64,000 bases of DNA, taken from Xylophilus sp. Leaf220. GTDB lineage: Bacteria > Pseudomonadota > Gammaproteobacteria > Burkholderiales > Burkholderiaceae_C. Positions 38,239 to 47,795 of this stretch are shown here, one piece after another; the stretch's first letter is position 1; every line of letters starts with the position of its first letter. The notes under the pieces are model-generated. The model was not told where the DNA came from, searched no databases, and was given only the letters and a program-made list of their open reading frames with translations. The stretch spans positions 362,170-426,169 of the forward strand of contig NZ_LMKO01000001.1 of assembly GCF_001421705.1 (NCBI RefSeq), written 5' to 3'. Made by a program: the position numbers and the translations under genes.

Positions 38239-39348
38239 ATGACCCGTCCCTACAACTTCTCCGCCGGCCCCGCCGCCATTCCCGAAGAGGTGCTGCGCCA
38301 GGCGGCCGACGAGATGCTCGACTGGCACGGCAGCGGCATGGGCGTGATGGAGATGAGCCACCGCGGCAAGGAATTCATCTCGATCTACGAGCAGGCCGAG
38401 GCCGACCTGCGCGAACTGCTCGCCGTGCCCGCACACTTCAAGATCCTGTTCATGCAGGGCGGCGGACTGGGCGAGAACGCGATCGTGCCGCTGAACCTGT
38501 CGCGGGCCGGCACCACCGATTTCGTCGTGACCGGCAGCTGGAGCCAGAAGTCGGTCAAGGAAGCGCGCAAGTACTGCAGCACCGTCAACGTCGTCGCCAG
38601 CAACGAGGCGGACGGCCATCACAGCATTCCGGCCCCGGCGACCTGGCAACTCAGCCGCGGCGCCAGCTACCTGCACCTCTGCAGCAACGAGACGATCCAC
38701 GGCGTCGAATTCCAGGAGCTGCCCGACCTGAAGGCGCTCGGCAGCGACGCGCCGCTGGTGGTGGATTTCTCTTCGCACGTCGCGTCGCGGCCGGTCGACT
38801 GGTCGCGCGTGGGCCTGGCCTTCGGCGGCGCGCAGAAGAACCTGGGCCCTGCCGGCCTGACGCTGGTCGTGGTGCGGGAAGACCTGGTCGGCCACGCGCT
38901 GCCGGCCTGCCCCAGCGCGTTCGACTACAAGCTGGTGGCCGACAACGGCTCGATGTACAACACGCCGCCGACCTGGGGTATCTACGTCGCGGGCCTCACC
39001 TTCCAGTGGCTCAAGCGCCAGACCGAGGGCGGCCGCACCGGCATCGCCGCGATGGAGGCGCGCAACATCGCCAAGGCCAAGCTGCTGTACGACGCGATCG
39101 ACGCGTCGCAGCTCTACCTGAACCCGATCGACCCGTCCTGCCGCTCGCGGATGAACGTGCCCTTCCTGCTGCGCGACGAGAGCCGCAACGAGGCCTTCCT
39201 GTCGGGCGCCAAGGCTCGCGGCCTGCTGCAGCTCAAGGGGCACAAGTCGGTCGGCGGCATGCGGGCCAGCATCTACAACGCGATGCCGCTCGCGGGGGTC
39301 GAAGCGCTGGTCGACTATCTCCACGATTTCGAGAAAACGCAGACCTGA
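38239..39348 (+). CDS. serC: Phosphoserine aminotransferase
   Basis: A 369-residue PLP enzyme for serine and vitamin B6 synthesis. The start [15 protein letters not shown] is diagnostic. The PLP lysine is in [12 protein letters not shown], and [22 protein letters not shown] and the RASIYNAMP segment near the end are conserved. It opens the serC-pheA-tyrA-aroA run, a common betaproteobacterial arrangement. serB, for the next step, is in this window at 31500. The gene starts 22 bases after repeat copy C. Confidence 0.97.
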   Translation: MTRPYNFSAGPAAIPEEVLRQAADEMLDWHGSGMGVMEMSHRGKEFISIYEQAEADLRELLAVPAHFKILFMQGGGLGENAIVPLNLSRAGTTDFVVTGSWSQKSVKEARKYCSTVNVVASNEADGHHSIPAPATWQLSRGASYLHLCSNETIHGVEFQELPDLKALGSDAPLVVDFSSHVASRPVDWSRVGLAFGGAQKNLGPAGLTLVVVREDLVGHALPACPSAFDYKLVADNGSMYNTPPTWGIYVAGLTFQWLKRQTEGGRTGIAAMEARNIAKAKLLYDAIDASQLYLNPIDPSCRSRMNVPFLLRDESRNEAFLSGAKARGLLQLKGHKSVGGMRASIYNAMPLAGVEALVDYLHDFEKTQT

Positions 39349-39360
39349 GGCCCAGCACGC

Positions 39361-40458
39361 ATGAACCCACCGTCGACCCCCGTCACCCTGTCCGATCTGC
39401 GGGTGCAGATCGATTCGCTCGACCAGCAGTTGCTGCAGTTGCTCAACCAGCGCGCCCGCGTCGCCGAGCAGGTGGGCGAGCTCAAGAAGCGCGAAGGCAC
39501 CCCGTTCTTCCGTCCCGACCGTGTGGCCCAGGTGATCGAGAAGATCCAGACGGCCAACCCCGGCCCGCTCAGGAGCCAGCACGTGGCCGCGGTGTGGCGC
39601 GAGATCATGTCGGCCTGCCTGGCCCTGGAATCGCCCCAGCGCGTGGCGGTGCTCGGCCCGGCCGGCACCTTCTGCGAGCAGGCGGCGGTCGAGTTCTTCG
39701 GCGGCGCCGCCGACCTGGTGTACTGCGCCAACTTCGACGAGGTGTTCCACGCCACCGCCGCGGGCAGCGCGCAGTTCGGCGTGGTGGGCGTCGAGAATTC
39801 GGTGGAGGGCGTCGTCACCCGCTCGCTCGACCTGTTCCTGCACACCCCCACCCATGTGGTCGGCGAGGTGAGCCTGCTGGTGCGCCACAACCTGCTGCGC
39901 CAGCACAACTCGGTCGAGAACATCGAGGCGGTGCTGGCCCATCCGCAGGCGCTGGCCCAGTGCCAGGCCTGGCTCTCCAAGCACCTGCCGCACGCCGAGC
40001 GCCGGCCGGTGTCGAGCAATGCCGAGGGCGCCCGCCTGGCCGCCACCAACCCCGCCTGGGCAGGCCTGGCCAGCGAGCGCGCCGCCACCCAGTTCGGCCT
40101 GCACATCGTGGCGCACGCGATCCAGGACGATGCCTACAACCGGACCCGCTTCGCGGTGATCTGCCTGCCGCAGACCCTCGGCACGCCACCGGTGTCGGGC
40201 AAGGACTGCACCAGCCTGATCGTCTCGGTGCCCAACGAGCCCGGCGCGGTGCACGACCTGCTGGTGCCGCTCAAGACCCACGGCGTCTCGATGACGCGCT
40301 TCGAATCCCGTCCGGCCCGCACCGGCCAGTGGGACTACTACTTCTACATCGACATCGACGGCCACCCGGCCCAGCCGCACGTGGCCCGGGCACTCGACGA
40401 GCTGCGCGGCCTGTGCGCCTTCTACAAGGTGCTGGGTACCTACCCGGTCGCAGCCTGA
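39361..40458 (+). CDS. pheA: Bifunctional chorismate mutase/prephenate dehydratase
   Basis: A 365-residue enzyme for phenylalanine synthesis. Residues 1-90 are the AroQ-type chorismate mutase (LRVQIDSLDQQLLQLLNQRA). Residues 95-275 are prephenate dehydratase (VLGPAGTFCEQAA, GVVGVENSVEG, NRTRFAVI). The last 85 form an ACT domain (IVSVPNEPGAVHDLL, with ESRP for feedback binding of phenylalanine). It follows serC by 12 bases and its TGA overlaps the tyrA ATG by one base. Confidence 0.96.
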   Translation: MNPPSTPVTLSDLRVQIDSLDQQLLQLLNQRARVAEQVGELKKREGTPFFRPDRVAQVIEKIQTANPGPLRSQHVAAVWREIMSACLALESPQRVAVLGPAGTFCEQAAVEFFGGAADLVYCANFDEVFHATAAGSAQFGVVGVENSVEGVVTRSLDLFLHTPTHVVGEVSLLVRHNLLRQHNSVENIEAVLAHPQALAQCQAWLSKHLPHAERRPVSSNAEGARLAATNPAWAGLASERAATQFGLHIVAHAIQDDAYNRTRFAVICLPQTLGTPPVSGKDCTSLIVSVPNEPGAVHDLLVPLKTHGVSMTRFESRPARTGQWDYYFYIDIDGHPAQPHVARALDELRGLCAFYKVLGTYPVAA

Positions 40459-41342
40459 TGTTCGAGCAACTGGGCCTGATCGGCTGCGGGCTCATGGGCG
40501 GCTCGTTCGCGCTGGCGCTCAAGCGCGCAGGCCTGGTCAAACGCGTCGTCGGTTACAGCAAGTCGCCCTCCACCACCGACCGGGCCCGCCAGATGGGCGT
40601 GATCGACGTCGAGGCGCCGTCGGCCCTGCTGGCCGTCGCCGGCGCCGACATCGTGCTGCTGGCGGTGCCGGTAGCCGCCACCGAGCCGACGCTGAAGGCG
40701 ATCCGGCACCTGATCACGCCGCAGATGCTGGTGATGGACGTCGGCTCCACCAAGGCCGACGTGGTCGAGGCCGCCCGCCATGCGCTGCGCGACCGGGTCG
40801 GCTCCTTCGTGCCGGCGCATCCGATCGCGGGCGCCGAGACGGCGGGGGTCGGCCAGGCCAACGCCGACCTGTACCGCGACCGCCAGGTGATCCTGACCCC
40901 GATCGAGCGAACCCTGACCGCCCAGTTGCAACGCGCCGAGACGGTCTGGACGGCGATCGGCTGCCGGGTGCGCAAGATGGCGCCGCAGGACCACGACGCC
41001 GCCTTCGCCGCCGTCAGCCACCTGCCCCACCTGCTGGCCTTCGCCGCGATGAACGCGGTGACCGGCCAGGCGCAGGGCGAAACCTTCCTCGGCCTGGGCG
41101 GTCCCGGTTTTCGCGATTTCACCCGCATCGCCGGTGCCGATCCGGTGATGTGGCGCGACATCCTGCTGGCCAACCGCGAAGAGATGATGCGGCAGTCGCA
41201 GGCCTTCCAGGCCGCCCTGGCCGAACTCGAAGCGGCGATGCAGCGCGGCGACGCCGCGGCGCTCGAGGCCCTGATCGCCCGCGCCAGCCAGGCCCGCAGC
41301 GGCTGGCAGATGCCGACCGCCTCCTCGTCCGACGCGCCCTGA
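40458..41342 (+). CDS. tyrA: Prephenate dehydrogenase
   Basis: A 294-residue enzyme converting prephenate to 4-hydroxyphenylpyruvate with NAD(P). The cofactor motif [16 protein letters not shown] is at the N-terminus, and [16 protein letters not shown], the catalytic-region [13 protein letters not shown] and [15 protein letters not shown] are typical. It lacks a chorismate mutase domain. ATG 40458 shares one base with the pheA stop. No hisC is found between pheA and tyrA, unlike in some relatives. Confidence 0.94.
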   Translation: MFEQLGLIGCGLMGGSFALALKRAGLVKRVVGYSKSPSTTDRARQMGVIDVEAPSALLAVAGADIVLLAVPVAATEPTLKAIRHLITPQMLVMDVGSTKADVVEAARHALRDRVGSFVPAHPIAGAETAGVGQANADLYRDRQVILTPIERTLTAQLQRAETVWTAIGCRVRKMAPQDHDAAFAAVSHLPHLLAFAAMNAVTGQAQGETFLGLGGPGFRDFTRIAGADPVMWRDILLANREEMMRQSQAFQAALAELEAAMQRGDAAALEALIARASQARSGWQMPTASSSDAP

Positions 41343-41370
41343 TCGTTCTACCGCCGCTGTGCCCGCCCGC

Positions 41371-43386
41371 ATGTACGCCACCGAATTCCTCGACATCCCC
41401 GCACTGGCCCATGCCGGCGGCACCGTCGCGCTGCCCGGCTCCAAGAGCATCTCCAACCGCGTGCTGCTGCTGGCCGCGCTGAGCGAGGGCACGACCACCG
41501 TCTTCGACCTCCTCGACTCCGACGACACCCGGGTGATGCTGGCCGCACTGGTCCAGCTCGGCTGCGGCGTGGCGGAGGCGGACGGCACCGTCGCCATCAC
41601 CGGCCTGGGCGGCCGGCCGCCGGCCGCCGCCGCACGGCTGTTCCTGGGCAACGCCGGCACCGCGATGCGGCCGCTGACGGCGGCGCTGGCGATCCTGGGC
41701 GGCGACTTCACCCTGGAAGGCGTGCCGCGGATGCACGAGCGGCCGATCGGCGACCTGGTCGCGGCGCTGCGCGCGCTGGGCTGCCGGATCGACTACCTGG
41801 GCCACGACGGCTTCCCGCCCCTGTCCATCGGCCGGCCCGCGCTGGCGCTGGACGCCCCGATCCCGGTGCGCGGCGACGTGTCGAGCCAGTTCCTCACCGC
41901 CCTGCTGCTGGCGTTGCCGCTGGTGGCGGCAGAGCGCGACGTGGTGATCGAGGTGCAGGGCGAGCTGATCTCGCGGCCGTACATCGACATCACGCTCAAC
42001 CTGCTGGCCCGCTTCGGCATCGCGGTGCAGCGCGACGGCTGGCAGCGGTTCACCATTCCGGCCGGCAGCCGCTACCGGTCGCCGGGCAGCATCCATGTCG
42101 AGGCCGATGCGTCGTCTGCTAGCTATTTCATAGCACTCGGCGCGCTCGCGGCGCCGGCTCCGGGCACGAAAGGCATACGGATCCAGGGCCTGGGCGCCGA
42201 CTCGATCCAGGGCGACATCCGCTTCGTCGAGGCGGCGCGGCAGATGGGGGCGCAGATCGAGAGCGGTCCCAACCACCTCGACATCGCCCGCGGCGCCTGG
42301 CCGCTGCGCGCAATCGACCTCGACTGCAACCACATTCCCGATGCGGCGATGACACTCGCCGTGATGGCGCTCTATGCCGACGGCCCCACCACCCTGCGCA
42401 ACATCGGCAGCTGGCGCGTGAAGGAGACCGACCGCATCGCCGCGATGGCGGCCGAGGCGCGCAAGCTGGGCGCCTCGGTGGAGGAAGGCGCCGACTGGCT
42501 GCGCATCCACCCGCTGCCGCAGGGCCAGTGGCGGCCGGCCAGCATCCATACCTACGACGACCACCGGATCGCCATGTGCTTTTCGCTGGCGGCCTTCAAT
42601 CCGGACGGGCTGCCGGTGCGCATCCTCGACCCGAAGTGCGTCGCCAAGACCTTCCCCGACTATTTCGAAGCGTTGTTCTCCGTGGCCTCCACGCCGACCG
42701 ACCGGATTCCGGTGCTGTGCATCGACGGCCCGACGGCGTCGGGCAAGGGCACCGTCGCCGCGGCGGTCGCGGCCCGGCTGGGCTACCACTTCCTCGATTC
42801 CGGCGCGATGTACCGCATCGCCGCGCTGGCCGCCCTGCGCGCCGGTCTGGCGATCGACACCGCCCACGAATCCGAGATCGCGGCCATGGCGCGCGGCCTG
42901 CCGGTGCGCTTCCAGGCCGGCCGAGTCTGGCTCGGCGCGGACGACGTGACCGACGCGATCCGCACCGAAGAGGCCGGCATGAACGCCTCGCGCGTCTCGG
43001 CGCTGCCCTCGGTGCGCGAGGCGCTGGTGGCCCTTCAGCACGGCTTTCGCAGGCTTCCAGGGCTGGTCGCGGACGGCCGCGACATGGGCACCGTGATCTT
43101 CCCGCAGGCCACCTTGAAGGTCTATCTGACGGCGAGCGCGGCCCACCGAGCGGAGCGGCGCCATAAGCAGTTGATTTCTAAGGGAATTCCAGCTAACATC
43201 GACAGTCTTCGCGCCGACCTGGAAGCGCGCGACCTGCGGGACTCGTCCCGCGCGGTCGCACCGCTCAAGCCCGCAAGCGACGCCCTGGTACTCGATAACT
43301 CTGGTCTGACCGTCGAATCGTCGGTCGAACAGGTGGTTGCCTGGTGGCAGGAACGCATGCCGTTCGGCCCTGTGCCGCACGCCTGA
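41371..43386 (+). CDS. aroA/cmk: Fused EPSP synthase / cytidylate kinase
   Basis: A fusion of about 671 residues. Residues 1-435 are 3-phosphoshikimate 1-carboxyvinyltransferase ([53 protein letters not shown]). Residues from about 445 are cytidylate kinase, with P-loop [39 protein letters not shown] and the [11 protein letters not shown] lid. The products act in chorismate synthesis and CMP/dCMP phosphorylation. No stop or frameshift separates the domains. ATG 41371 is preferred; GTG 41359 would add four residues. A copy-like AT palindrome lies in the AroA part at 42122. Confidence 0.95.
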   Translation: MYATEFLDIPALAHAGGTVALPGSKSISNRVLLLAALSEGTTTVFDLLDSDDTRVMLAALVQLGCGVAEADGTVAITGLGGRPPAAAARLFLGNAGTAMRPLTAALAILGGDFTLEGVPRMHERPIGDLVAALRALGCRIDYLGHDGFPPLSIGRPALALDAPIPVRGDVSSQFLTALLLALPLVAAERDVVIEVQGELISRPYIDITLNLLARFGIAVQRDGWQRFTIPAGSRYRSPGSIHVEADASSASYFIALGALAAPAPGTKGIRIQGLGADSIQGDIRFVEAARQMGAQIESGPNHLDIARGAWPLRAIDLDCNHIPDAAMTLAVMALYADGPTTLRNIGSWRVKETDRIAAMAAEARKLGASVEEGADWLRIHPLPQGQWRPASIHTYDDHRIAMCFSLAAFNPDGLPVRILDPKCVAKTFPDYFEALFSVASTPTDRIPVLCIDGPTASGKGTVAAAVAARLGYHFLDSGAMYRIAALAALRAGLAIDTAHESEIAAMARGLPVRFQAGRVWLGADDVTDAIRTEEAGMNASRVSALPSVREALVALQHGFRRLPGLVADGRDMGTVIFPQATLKVYLTASAAHRAERRHKQLISKGIPANIDSLRADLEARDLRDSSRAVAPLKPASDALVLDNSGLTVESSVEQVVAWWQERMPFGPVPHA

Positions 43387-43548
43387 CGCTCGAAGAAACC
43401 GGCCCCTGGCGTTCCCGCCGCGCTCCTTGCGCACCGACGCCCGGGTTCATGCAACCACCGCGGATCCTTCCGTACAACCACTGCCGCACCAGTCTTAGAA
43501 ACGCCTGCACTTCCGTGGGCGTAAACCTGCGTGCGGAACAGGAAACAC

Positions 43549-45237
43549 ATGTCTGAATCTTTTGCCGCCCTTTTTGAAGAATCGATCCAGCGCTCGGAAA
43601 TGCGTCCGGGCGAGGTCATCACCGCCGAAGTCGTGCGTATCGAGCACAGCTTCGTCGTGGTCAACGCCGGCCTGAAGTCCGAAGCCTACGTGCCGCTCGA
43701 CGAGTTCAAGAACGACAAGGGCGAAGTCGAAGTCCAGGTCGGCGACTTCGTGTCGGTGGCCATCGACGCCATCGAAAACGGCTACGGCGACACCATCCTC
43801 TCGCGCGACAAGGCCAAGCGCCTCGCCTCGTGGATGAGCCTCGAGAAGGCCCTGGAATCCGGCGAATTCGTCACCGGCACCACCAGCGGCAAGGTCAAGG
43901 GCGGCCTGACGGTCCTGGTCAACGGCATCCGCGCGTTCCTGCCGGGCTCGCTGATCGACACCCGTCCGGTCAAGGACCTGACCCCGTACGAGAACAAGAC
44001 CCTGGAATTCAAGGTCATCAAGCTCGACCGCAAGCGCAACAACGTGGTGCTGTCGCGCCGCGCCGTGGTGGAAGCGTCGATGGGCGAAGAGCGCCAGAAG
44101 CTGATGGAAACCCTGAAGGAAGGCGCCATCGTCAACGGCGTGGTCAAGAACATCACCGAATACGGTGCGTTCGTGGACCTCGGCGGCATCGACGGCCTGC
44201 TGCACATCACCGACATGGCATGGCGCCGCGTTCGCCACCCGTCGGAAGTGGTCACCGCCGGCCAGGAAATCACCGCCAAGATCCTGAAGTTCGACACCGA
44301 GAAGAACCGTGTCTCGCTGGGTCTGAAGCAGATGGGCGACGACCCGTGGATGGGCGTCTCGCGCCGCTACCCACAGTCGACCCGCCTGTTCGGCAAGGTC
44401 ACCAACATCGCCGACTACGGCGCGTTCGTGGAACTCGAGCCGGGCATCGAAGGCCTGGTCCACGTGTCCGAAATGGACTGGACCAACAAGAACGTGGCAC
44501 CGTCCAAGCTCGTGTCGCTGGGCGACGAAGTCGAAGTCATGGTCCTCGAGATCGACGAAGACAAGCGCCGCATCAGCCTGGGCATGAAGCAGTGCAAGGC
44601 CAACCCATGGCAGGAATTCGCCCAGGACACCAAGCGCGGCGACCGCGTCAAGGGTCCGATCAAGTCGATCACCGACTTCGGCGTGTTCGTGGGCCTGGCT
44701 GCCGGCATCGACGGCCTGGTGCACCTGTCCGACCTGTCCTGGAACGAGCCGGGCGAAGCCGCCGTGCGCAACTACAAGAAGGGTCAGGAAGTCGAAGCGA
44801 TCGTGCTGGCCGTCGACGTGGACCGCGAACGCATCTCGCTGGGCATCAAGCAGCTCGACTCCGACGAGTTCACCACCTTCACCACGGTCAACGACAAGGG
44901 TCAGATCGTGACCGGCAAGGTCAAGACCGTCGACGCCCGCGGCGCCGAGATCGAACTGGCCGACGGCATCCTGGGCTACCTGCGCGCTTCGGAAATCTCC
45001 CGCGACCGCGTGGAAGACGCCCGCAATGTGCTCAAGGAAGGCGACGAAGTCACCGCCGTGGTCGTCAACGTGGATCGCAAGACCCGCAACATCCAGCTGT
45101 CGATCAAGGCCAAGGACATGGCCGACGAACAAGGCGCGATGGCCAACCTGAGCCAGCAGTCGTCGCGCGAGAGCGCCGGCACCACCAGCCTGGGCGCCCT
45201 GCTGCGCGCCAAGCTCGACAACAGCAACAACAGCTGA
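43549..45237 (+). CDS. rpsA: 30S ribosomal protein S1
   Basis: A 562-residue mRNA-binding ribosomal protein with six S1 (OB-fold) repeats. Clear repeat cores are [60 protein letters not shown], and a weaker [15 protein letters not shown]. The start [12 protein letters not shown] is standard. The codon choice is more uniform (GTC, AAG, GAA) than in neighbours, as expected of a highly expressed gene. It follows the cmk domain, as in most proteobacteria, and is followed by a strong terminator. Confidence 0.98.
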   Translation: MSESFAALFEESIQRSEMRPGEVITAEVVRIEHSFVVVNAGLKSEAYVPLDEFKNDKGEVEVQVGDFVSVAIDAIENGYGDTILSRDKAKRLASWMSLEKALESGEFVTGTTSGKVKGGLTVLVNGIRAFLPGSLIDTRPVKDLTPYENKTLEFKVIKLDRKRNNVVLSRRAVVEASMGEERQKLMETLKEGAIVNGVVKNITEYGAFVDLGGIDGLLHITDMAWRRVRHPSEVVTAGQEITAKILKFDTEKNRVSLGLKQMGDDPWMGVSRRYPQSTRLFGKVTNIADYGAFVELEPGIEGLVHVSEMDWTNKNVAPSKLVSLGDEVEVMVLEIDEDKRRISLGMKQCKANPWQEFAQDTKRGDRVKGPIKSITDFGVFVGLAAGIDGLVHLSDLSWNEPGEAAVRNYKKGQEVEAIVLAVDVDRERISLGIKQLDSDEFTTFTTVNDKGQIVTGKVKTVDARGAEIELADGILGYLRASEISRDRVEDARNVLKEGDEVTAVVVNVDRKTRNIQLSIKAKDMADEQGAMANLSQQSSRESAGTTSLGALLRAKLDNSNNS

Positions 45238-45246
45238 GCCTAGAAG

Positions 45247-45291
45247 GCCGGGCTTCTGCGCGACGTGTTCGCGCGGCCGCCCGGCTTTTTT
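45247..45291 (+). terminator. Rho-independent terminator between rpsA and ihfB
   Basis: GCCGGGC (45247-45253) pairs with GCCCGGC (45279-45285), with an inner GCGCG stretch able to extend the stem. Six Ts (45286-45291) follow. It ends 18 bases before the ihfB ATG. Confidence 0.85.
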
Positions 45292-45309
45292 CTGCACGAC
45301 ATATTTCTC

Positions 45310-45642
45310 ATGACCCGATCCGATCTCGTCGAGGAACTGGCCGCCCGCTTCGGCCAACTGGCGCACCGCGATGCCGAGACCGCCGTCAAGGCGATCCTGG
45401 ACGCGGTGAGCGAGGCGCTGGTGCGCGGCCACCGCATCGAGATCCGGGGCTTCGGGAGCTTTTCGGTGAGCCACCGTTCGCCGCGCATGGGGCGCAATCC
45501 CCGCAGCGGCGAGAGCGTGGCGATTCCCGAGAAGCGGGTGCCGCACTTCAAGCCGGGCAAGGCCCTGCGCGAAGCGGTCGATGCCCGCACCGCGGAGATC
45601 GAAGCCACCACCGGGTTTCCTGCGCAACGGCGGCAGGCCTGA
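45310..45642 (+). CDS. ihfB: Integration host factor subunit beta
   Basis: A 110-residue DNA-bending protein of the HU/IHF family. [14 protein letters not shown], the dimer core with [23 protein letters not shown] and the DNA-contacting arm [20 protein letters not shown] are characteristic. It pairs with IhfA. Sigma-54 promoters in this window, which often need DNA bending, are a plausible place of action. No ribosome site is evident, and the rpsA terminator is just upstream, so expression depends on read-through or on a promoter in the short gap. Confidence 0.95.
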   Translation: MTRSDLVEELAARFGQLAHRDAETAVKAILDAVSEALVRGHRIEIRGFGSFSVSHRSPRMGRNPRSGESVAIPEKRVPHFKPGKALREAVDARTAEIEATTGFPAQRRQA

Positions 45643-45691
45643 GCGGCGCATGGCGCGCCACTAGAATCGGTCCGTCACGCCGAGGAGACGG

Positions 45692-46000
45692 ATGAAATAC
45701 CTCACGTGGCTGCTCAAGGCAGCCATTTTTTTTACGCTGTTCGCTTTCGCGCTGAACAACCAGCAGGATGCGACGGTGCACTTCTTCTTCGGTACCCACT
45801 GGAGCGCCCCCCTGGTGCTGGTGGTGCTGAGCGCGTTCGCGCTCGGCATCGTGGTCGGCGTGCTCGGCATGGTGCCGCGCTGGTGGATGCACCGCAGTGC
45901 CGCACGCCGGGTGCACCGTCCGGCCGCCGATGCACCACCGACCGCCGCCGCTGCCGACCCAGCGCTGCCGGCCATCACGCAGATACCGCATGGACTTTGA
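45692..46000 (+). CDS. lapA: LapA-domain inner membrane protein
   Basis: A 102-residue protein with two membrane segments (AAIFFTLFAFALNN and LVLVVLSAFALGIVVGVLGM) joined by a short periplasmic turn, matching the LapA (YciS, DUF1049) fold. The tail is Pro/Ala-rich. With LapB it acts in lipopolysaccharide assembly and LpxC turnover in better-known species. TAGAAT at 45663-45668 is a likely -10, and a GAGGAGACGG ribosome site precedes the ATG. Its end overlaps lapB by 11 bases. Confidence 0.88.
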   Translation: MKYLTWLLKAAIFFTLFAFALNNQQDATVHFFFGTHWSAPLVLVVLSAFALGIVVGVLGMVPRWWMHRSAARRVHRPAADAPPTAAAADPALPAITQIPHGL

Positions 46001-47156
46001 TATCGGGCTGGGGTGGATCCTCCTGGGCCTGCCGGTGGCGTTCGTCCTCGGATGGCTGGCGTCGCGCTTCGACCTGCGCCAATTGCGCATGGAGAACCGG
46101 CAGGCACCCAAGGCGTACTTCAAGGGCCTGAACTACCTGCTCAACGAACAGCAGGACCAGGCGATCGACGCCTTCATCGAGGCGGTGCAGAACGACCCCG
46201 ACACTTCCGAGCTGCATTTCGCGCTAGGCAACCTGTTCCGGCGCCGCGGCGAGTACGAGCGCGCGGTGCGGGTCCACCAGCACCTTCTCTCCCGCGGCGA
46301 CCTGGGCCGGATCGACCGCGAGCGTGCCCAGCATGCCCTGGCGCTCGATTTCCTGAAGGCCGGCCTGCTCGACCGGGCCGAGGAAGCCCTGCGGCGGCTG
46401 GAAGGCACGCCCTTCGAGGAGCAGGCGCGGCTGGCGCTGCTGGCGATCTACGAACGCTCGCGCGACTGGGAACAGGCCGCCGCCATCACCGCGCGTCTCA
46501 CGACTTCCGGGCAGGGCAACTTCACCACCCGGCGCGCGCACTACCTGTGCGAGCAGGCCGCCACGCAGGCGGCCGCAGGCCAGACCGATGCCGCCCTGGC
46601 CCTGCTGAAGCAGGCCCAGGACACCGCACCCGAAGCGCCCCGCCCGCGCATCGAGCTGGCCCAGCTGCAGCGGCAGGCCGGCCAGGCATCGGCGTCGTTC
46701 GACACCCTGCGCACCCTGCTCGACGTGTCGCCGACCGCGCTGCCGCTGGTGGCGGCCCCGTTCGCCGAAACCGCCCAGGCCTGCGGCCGCGCGGACGAGG
46801 CGCTGGCGCTGCTCACCGCCTACTACGAGCAGAACCCGTCGCTCGACGTACTGGACGCGGTGGTGGGCCTGCAGCAGGCCGTGCCGGACACGGCCGGCCG
46901 CACTGGCCGCGACTGGTACGTGCGCCACCTGGAACGCGAACCGTCGCTGGTCGCCGCCGCCAAATGGCTGGCCGGCGAACAGCTGCAGGAGGAGCAGTTC
47001 CACCCGATCGTGCAGCGTGCGCTCGACCATGCCACCAAGCCGCTGATGCGCTTCCGGTGCGCGGCCTGCGGCTTCGAGGCCAAGCAGCATTTCTGGCACT
47101 GCCCGGGTTGCCAGACCTGGGACAGCTACCCTCCGCGCCGGGTCGAAGAACTGTGA
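45990..47156 (+). CDS. lapB: Lipopolysaccharide assembly protein LapB (YciM)
   Basis: A 388-residue protein with an N-terminal membrane anchor (ILLGLPVAFVLGWLASRF), a row of TPR repeats (AYFKGLNYLLNEQQDQAIDA, then several) and a C-terminal rubredoxin-type metal-binding domain: FRCAACGFEAKQHFW and HCPGCQTWDSYPP. The four cysteines are intact. In E. coli it steers LpxC to the FtsH protease. The gene starts inside the lapA end, so the two are translationally coupled. Confidence 0.94.
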   Translation: MDFDIGLGWILLGLPVAFVLGWLASRFDLRQLRMENRQAPKAYFKGLNYLLNEQQDQAIDAFIEAVQNDPDTSELHFALGNLFRRRGEYERAVRVHQHLLSRGDLGRIDRERAQHALALDFLKAGLLDRAEEALRRLEGTPFEEQARLALLAIYERSRDWEQAAAITARLTTSGQGNFTTRRAHYLCEQAATQAAAGQTDAALALLKQAQDTAPEAPRPRIELAQLQRQAGQASASFDTLRTLLDVSPTALPLVAAPFAETAQACGRADEALALLTAYYEQNPSLDVLDAVVGLQQAVPDTAGRTGRDWYVRHLEREPSLVAAAKWLAGEQLQEEQFHPIVQRALDHATKPLMRFRCAACGFEAKQHFWHCPGCQTWDSYPPRRVEEL

Positions 47157-47263
47157 AGCTCACCCCTGCCCGTCAACGTCCTGCGCGCGACGGGCGTTGA
47201 TCGCGGGCAGGCGGCGGCACGGTGTCGCATCTGCCGTGTTTCCATGTTCCTCAGGAGCGCTCC

Positions 47264-47650
47264 ATGCTGAAGAAAATAGTGGCGGTCGCCGCGATGCTCT
47301 GTGCCACCGCGTCGTTCGCCGCGGTCGATGTGAACCAGGCGAGTGCCGCGGATCTCGACGGGATCAAGGGCATCGGGCCGGCCAAGTCGACCCGCATCCT
47401 CGACGAGCGCAAGAAGTCGCCCTACAAGGACTGGCCCGACTTCATCGCACGGGTCCGGGGCGTGGGCACCACGACCGCCAGCAAGTATTCCGCCGAAGGC
47501 CTGACGGTGAACGGCGTGGCCTATCCGGTGGCCAAGCCGGTCGCGGCGGCGCCCGCACCCGAGAAGCCGGTCAAGCCCGCCAGGCCGCAGAAGCCCGAGA
47601 CGAAGACGGTTGCCGCCGGCAAGACGCCGGCCGCCACCGCCAAGCCCTGA
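47264..47650 (+). CDS. ComEA-like helix-hairpin-helix DNA-binding protein
   Basis: A 128-residue protein with a signal peptide (MLKKIVAVAAMLCATASFAA) and a ComEA-type double helix-hairpin-helix core: VNQASAADLDGIKGIGPAKS and FIARVRGVGTTTAS. The tail is a low-complexity Lys/Pro/Ala stretch. Periplasmic ComEA proteins pull incoming DNA across the outer membrane in transformation. No other competence gene is nearby, so a role in DNA uptake is only inferred. An AGGAGCG ribosome site precedes ATG 47264. Confidence 0.87.
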   Translation: MLKKIVAVAAMLCATASFAAVDVNQASAADLDGIKGIGPAKSTRILDERKKSPYKDWPDFIARVRGVGTTTASKYSAEGLTVNGVAYPVAKPVAAAPAPEKPVKPARPQKPETKTVAAGKTPAATAKP

Positions 47651-47773
47651 GTCGTTACCGACGCGCTCGCCGCCGGTCGCTGCACGGGCCTGCACGGCAC
47701 GCCGAAAGGCCTGCGATTCGCATTTCCGGAGTAACCCCGCAGCAGCGTCATGCCAGGGCTTTCAGCGAAAACC

Positions 47774-47794
47774 CGCCGACTAGAATGGTCGGCG
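47774..47794 (+). promoter_or_regulatory. -10 element inside a dyad just before mrpA
   Basis: TAGAAT (47781-47786) is framed by perfect 7-base arms CGCCGAC (47774-47780) and GTCGGCG (47788-47794). The -35 is weak (CTTTCA at 47759-47764). Transcription from it would start within a few bases of the mrpA ATG (47796). Confidence 0.4.
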
Positions 47795-47795
47795 A

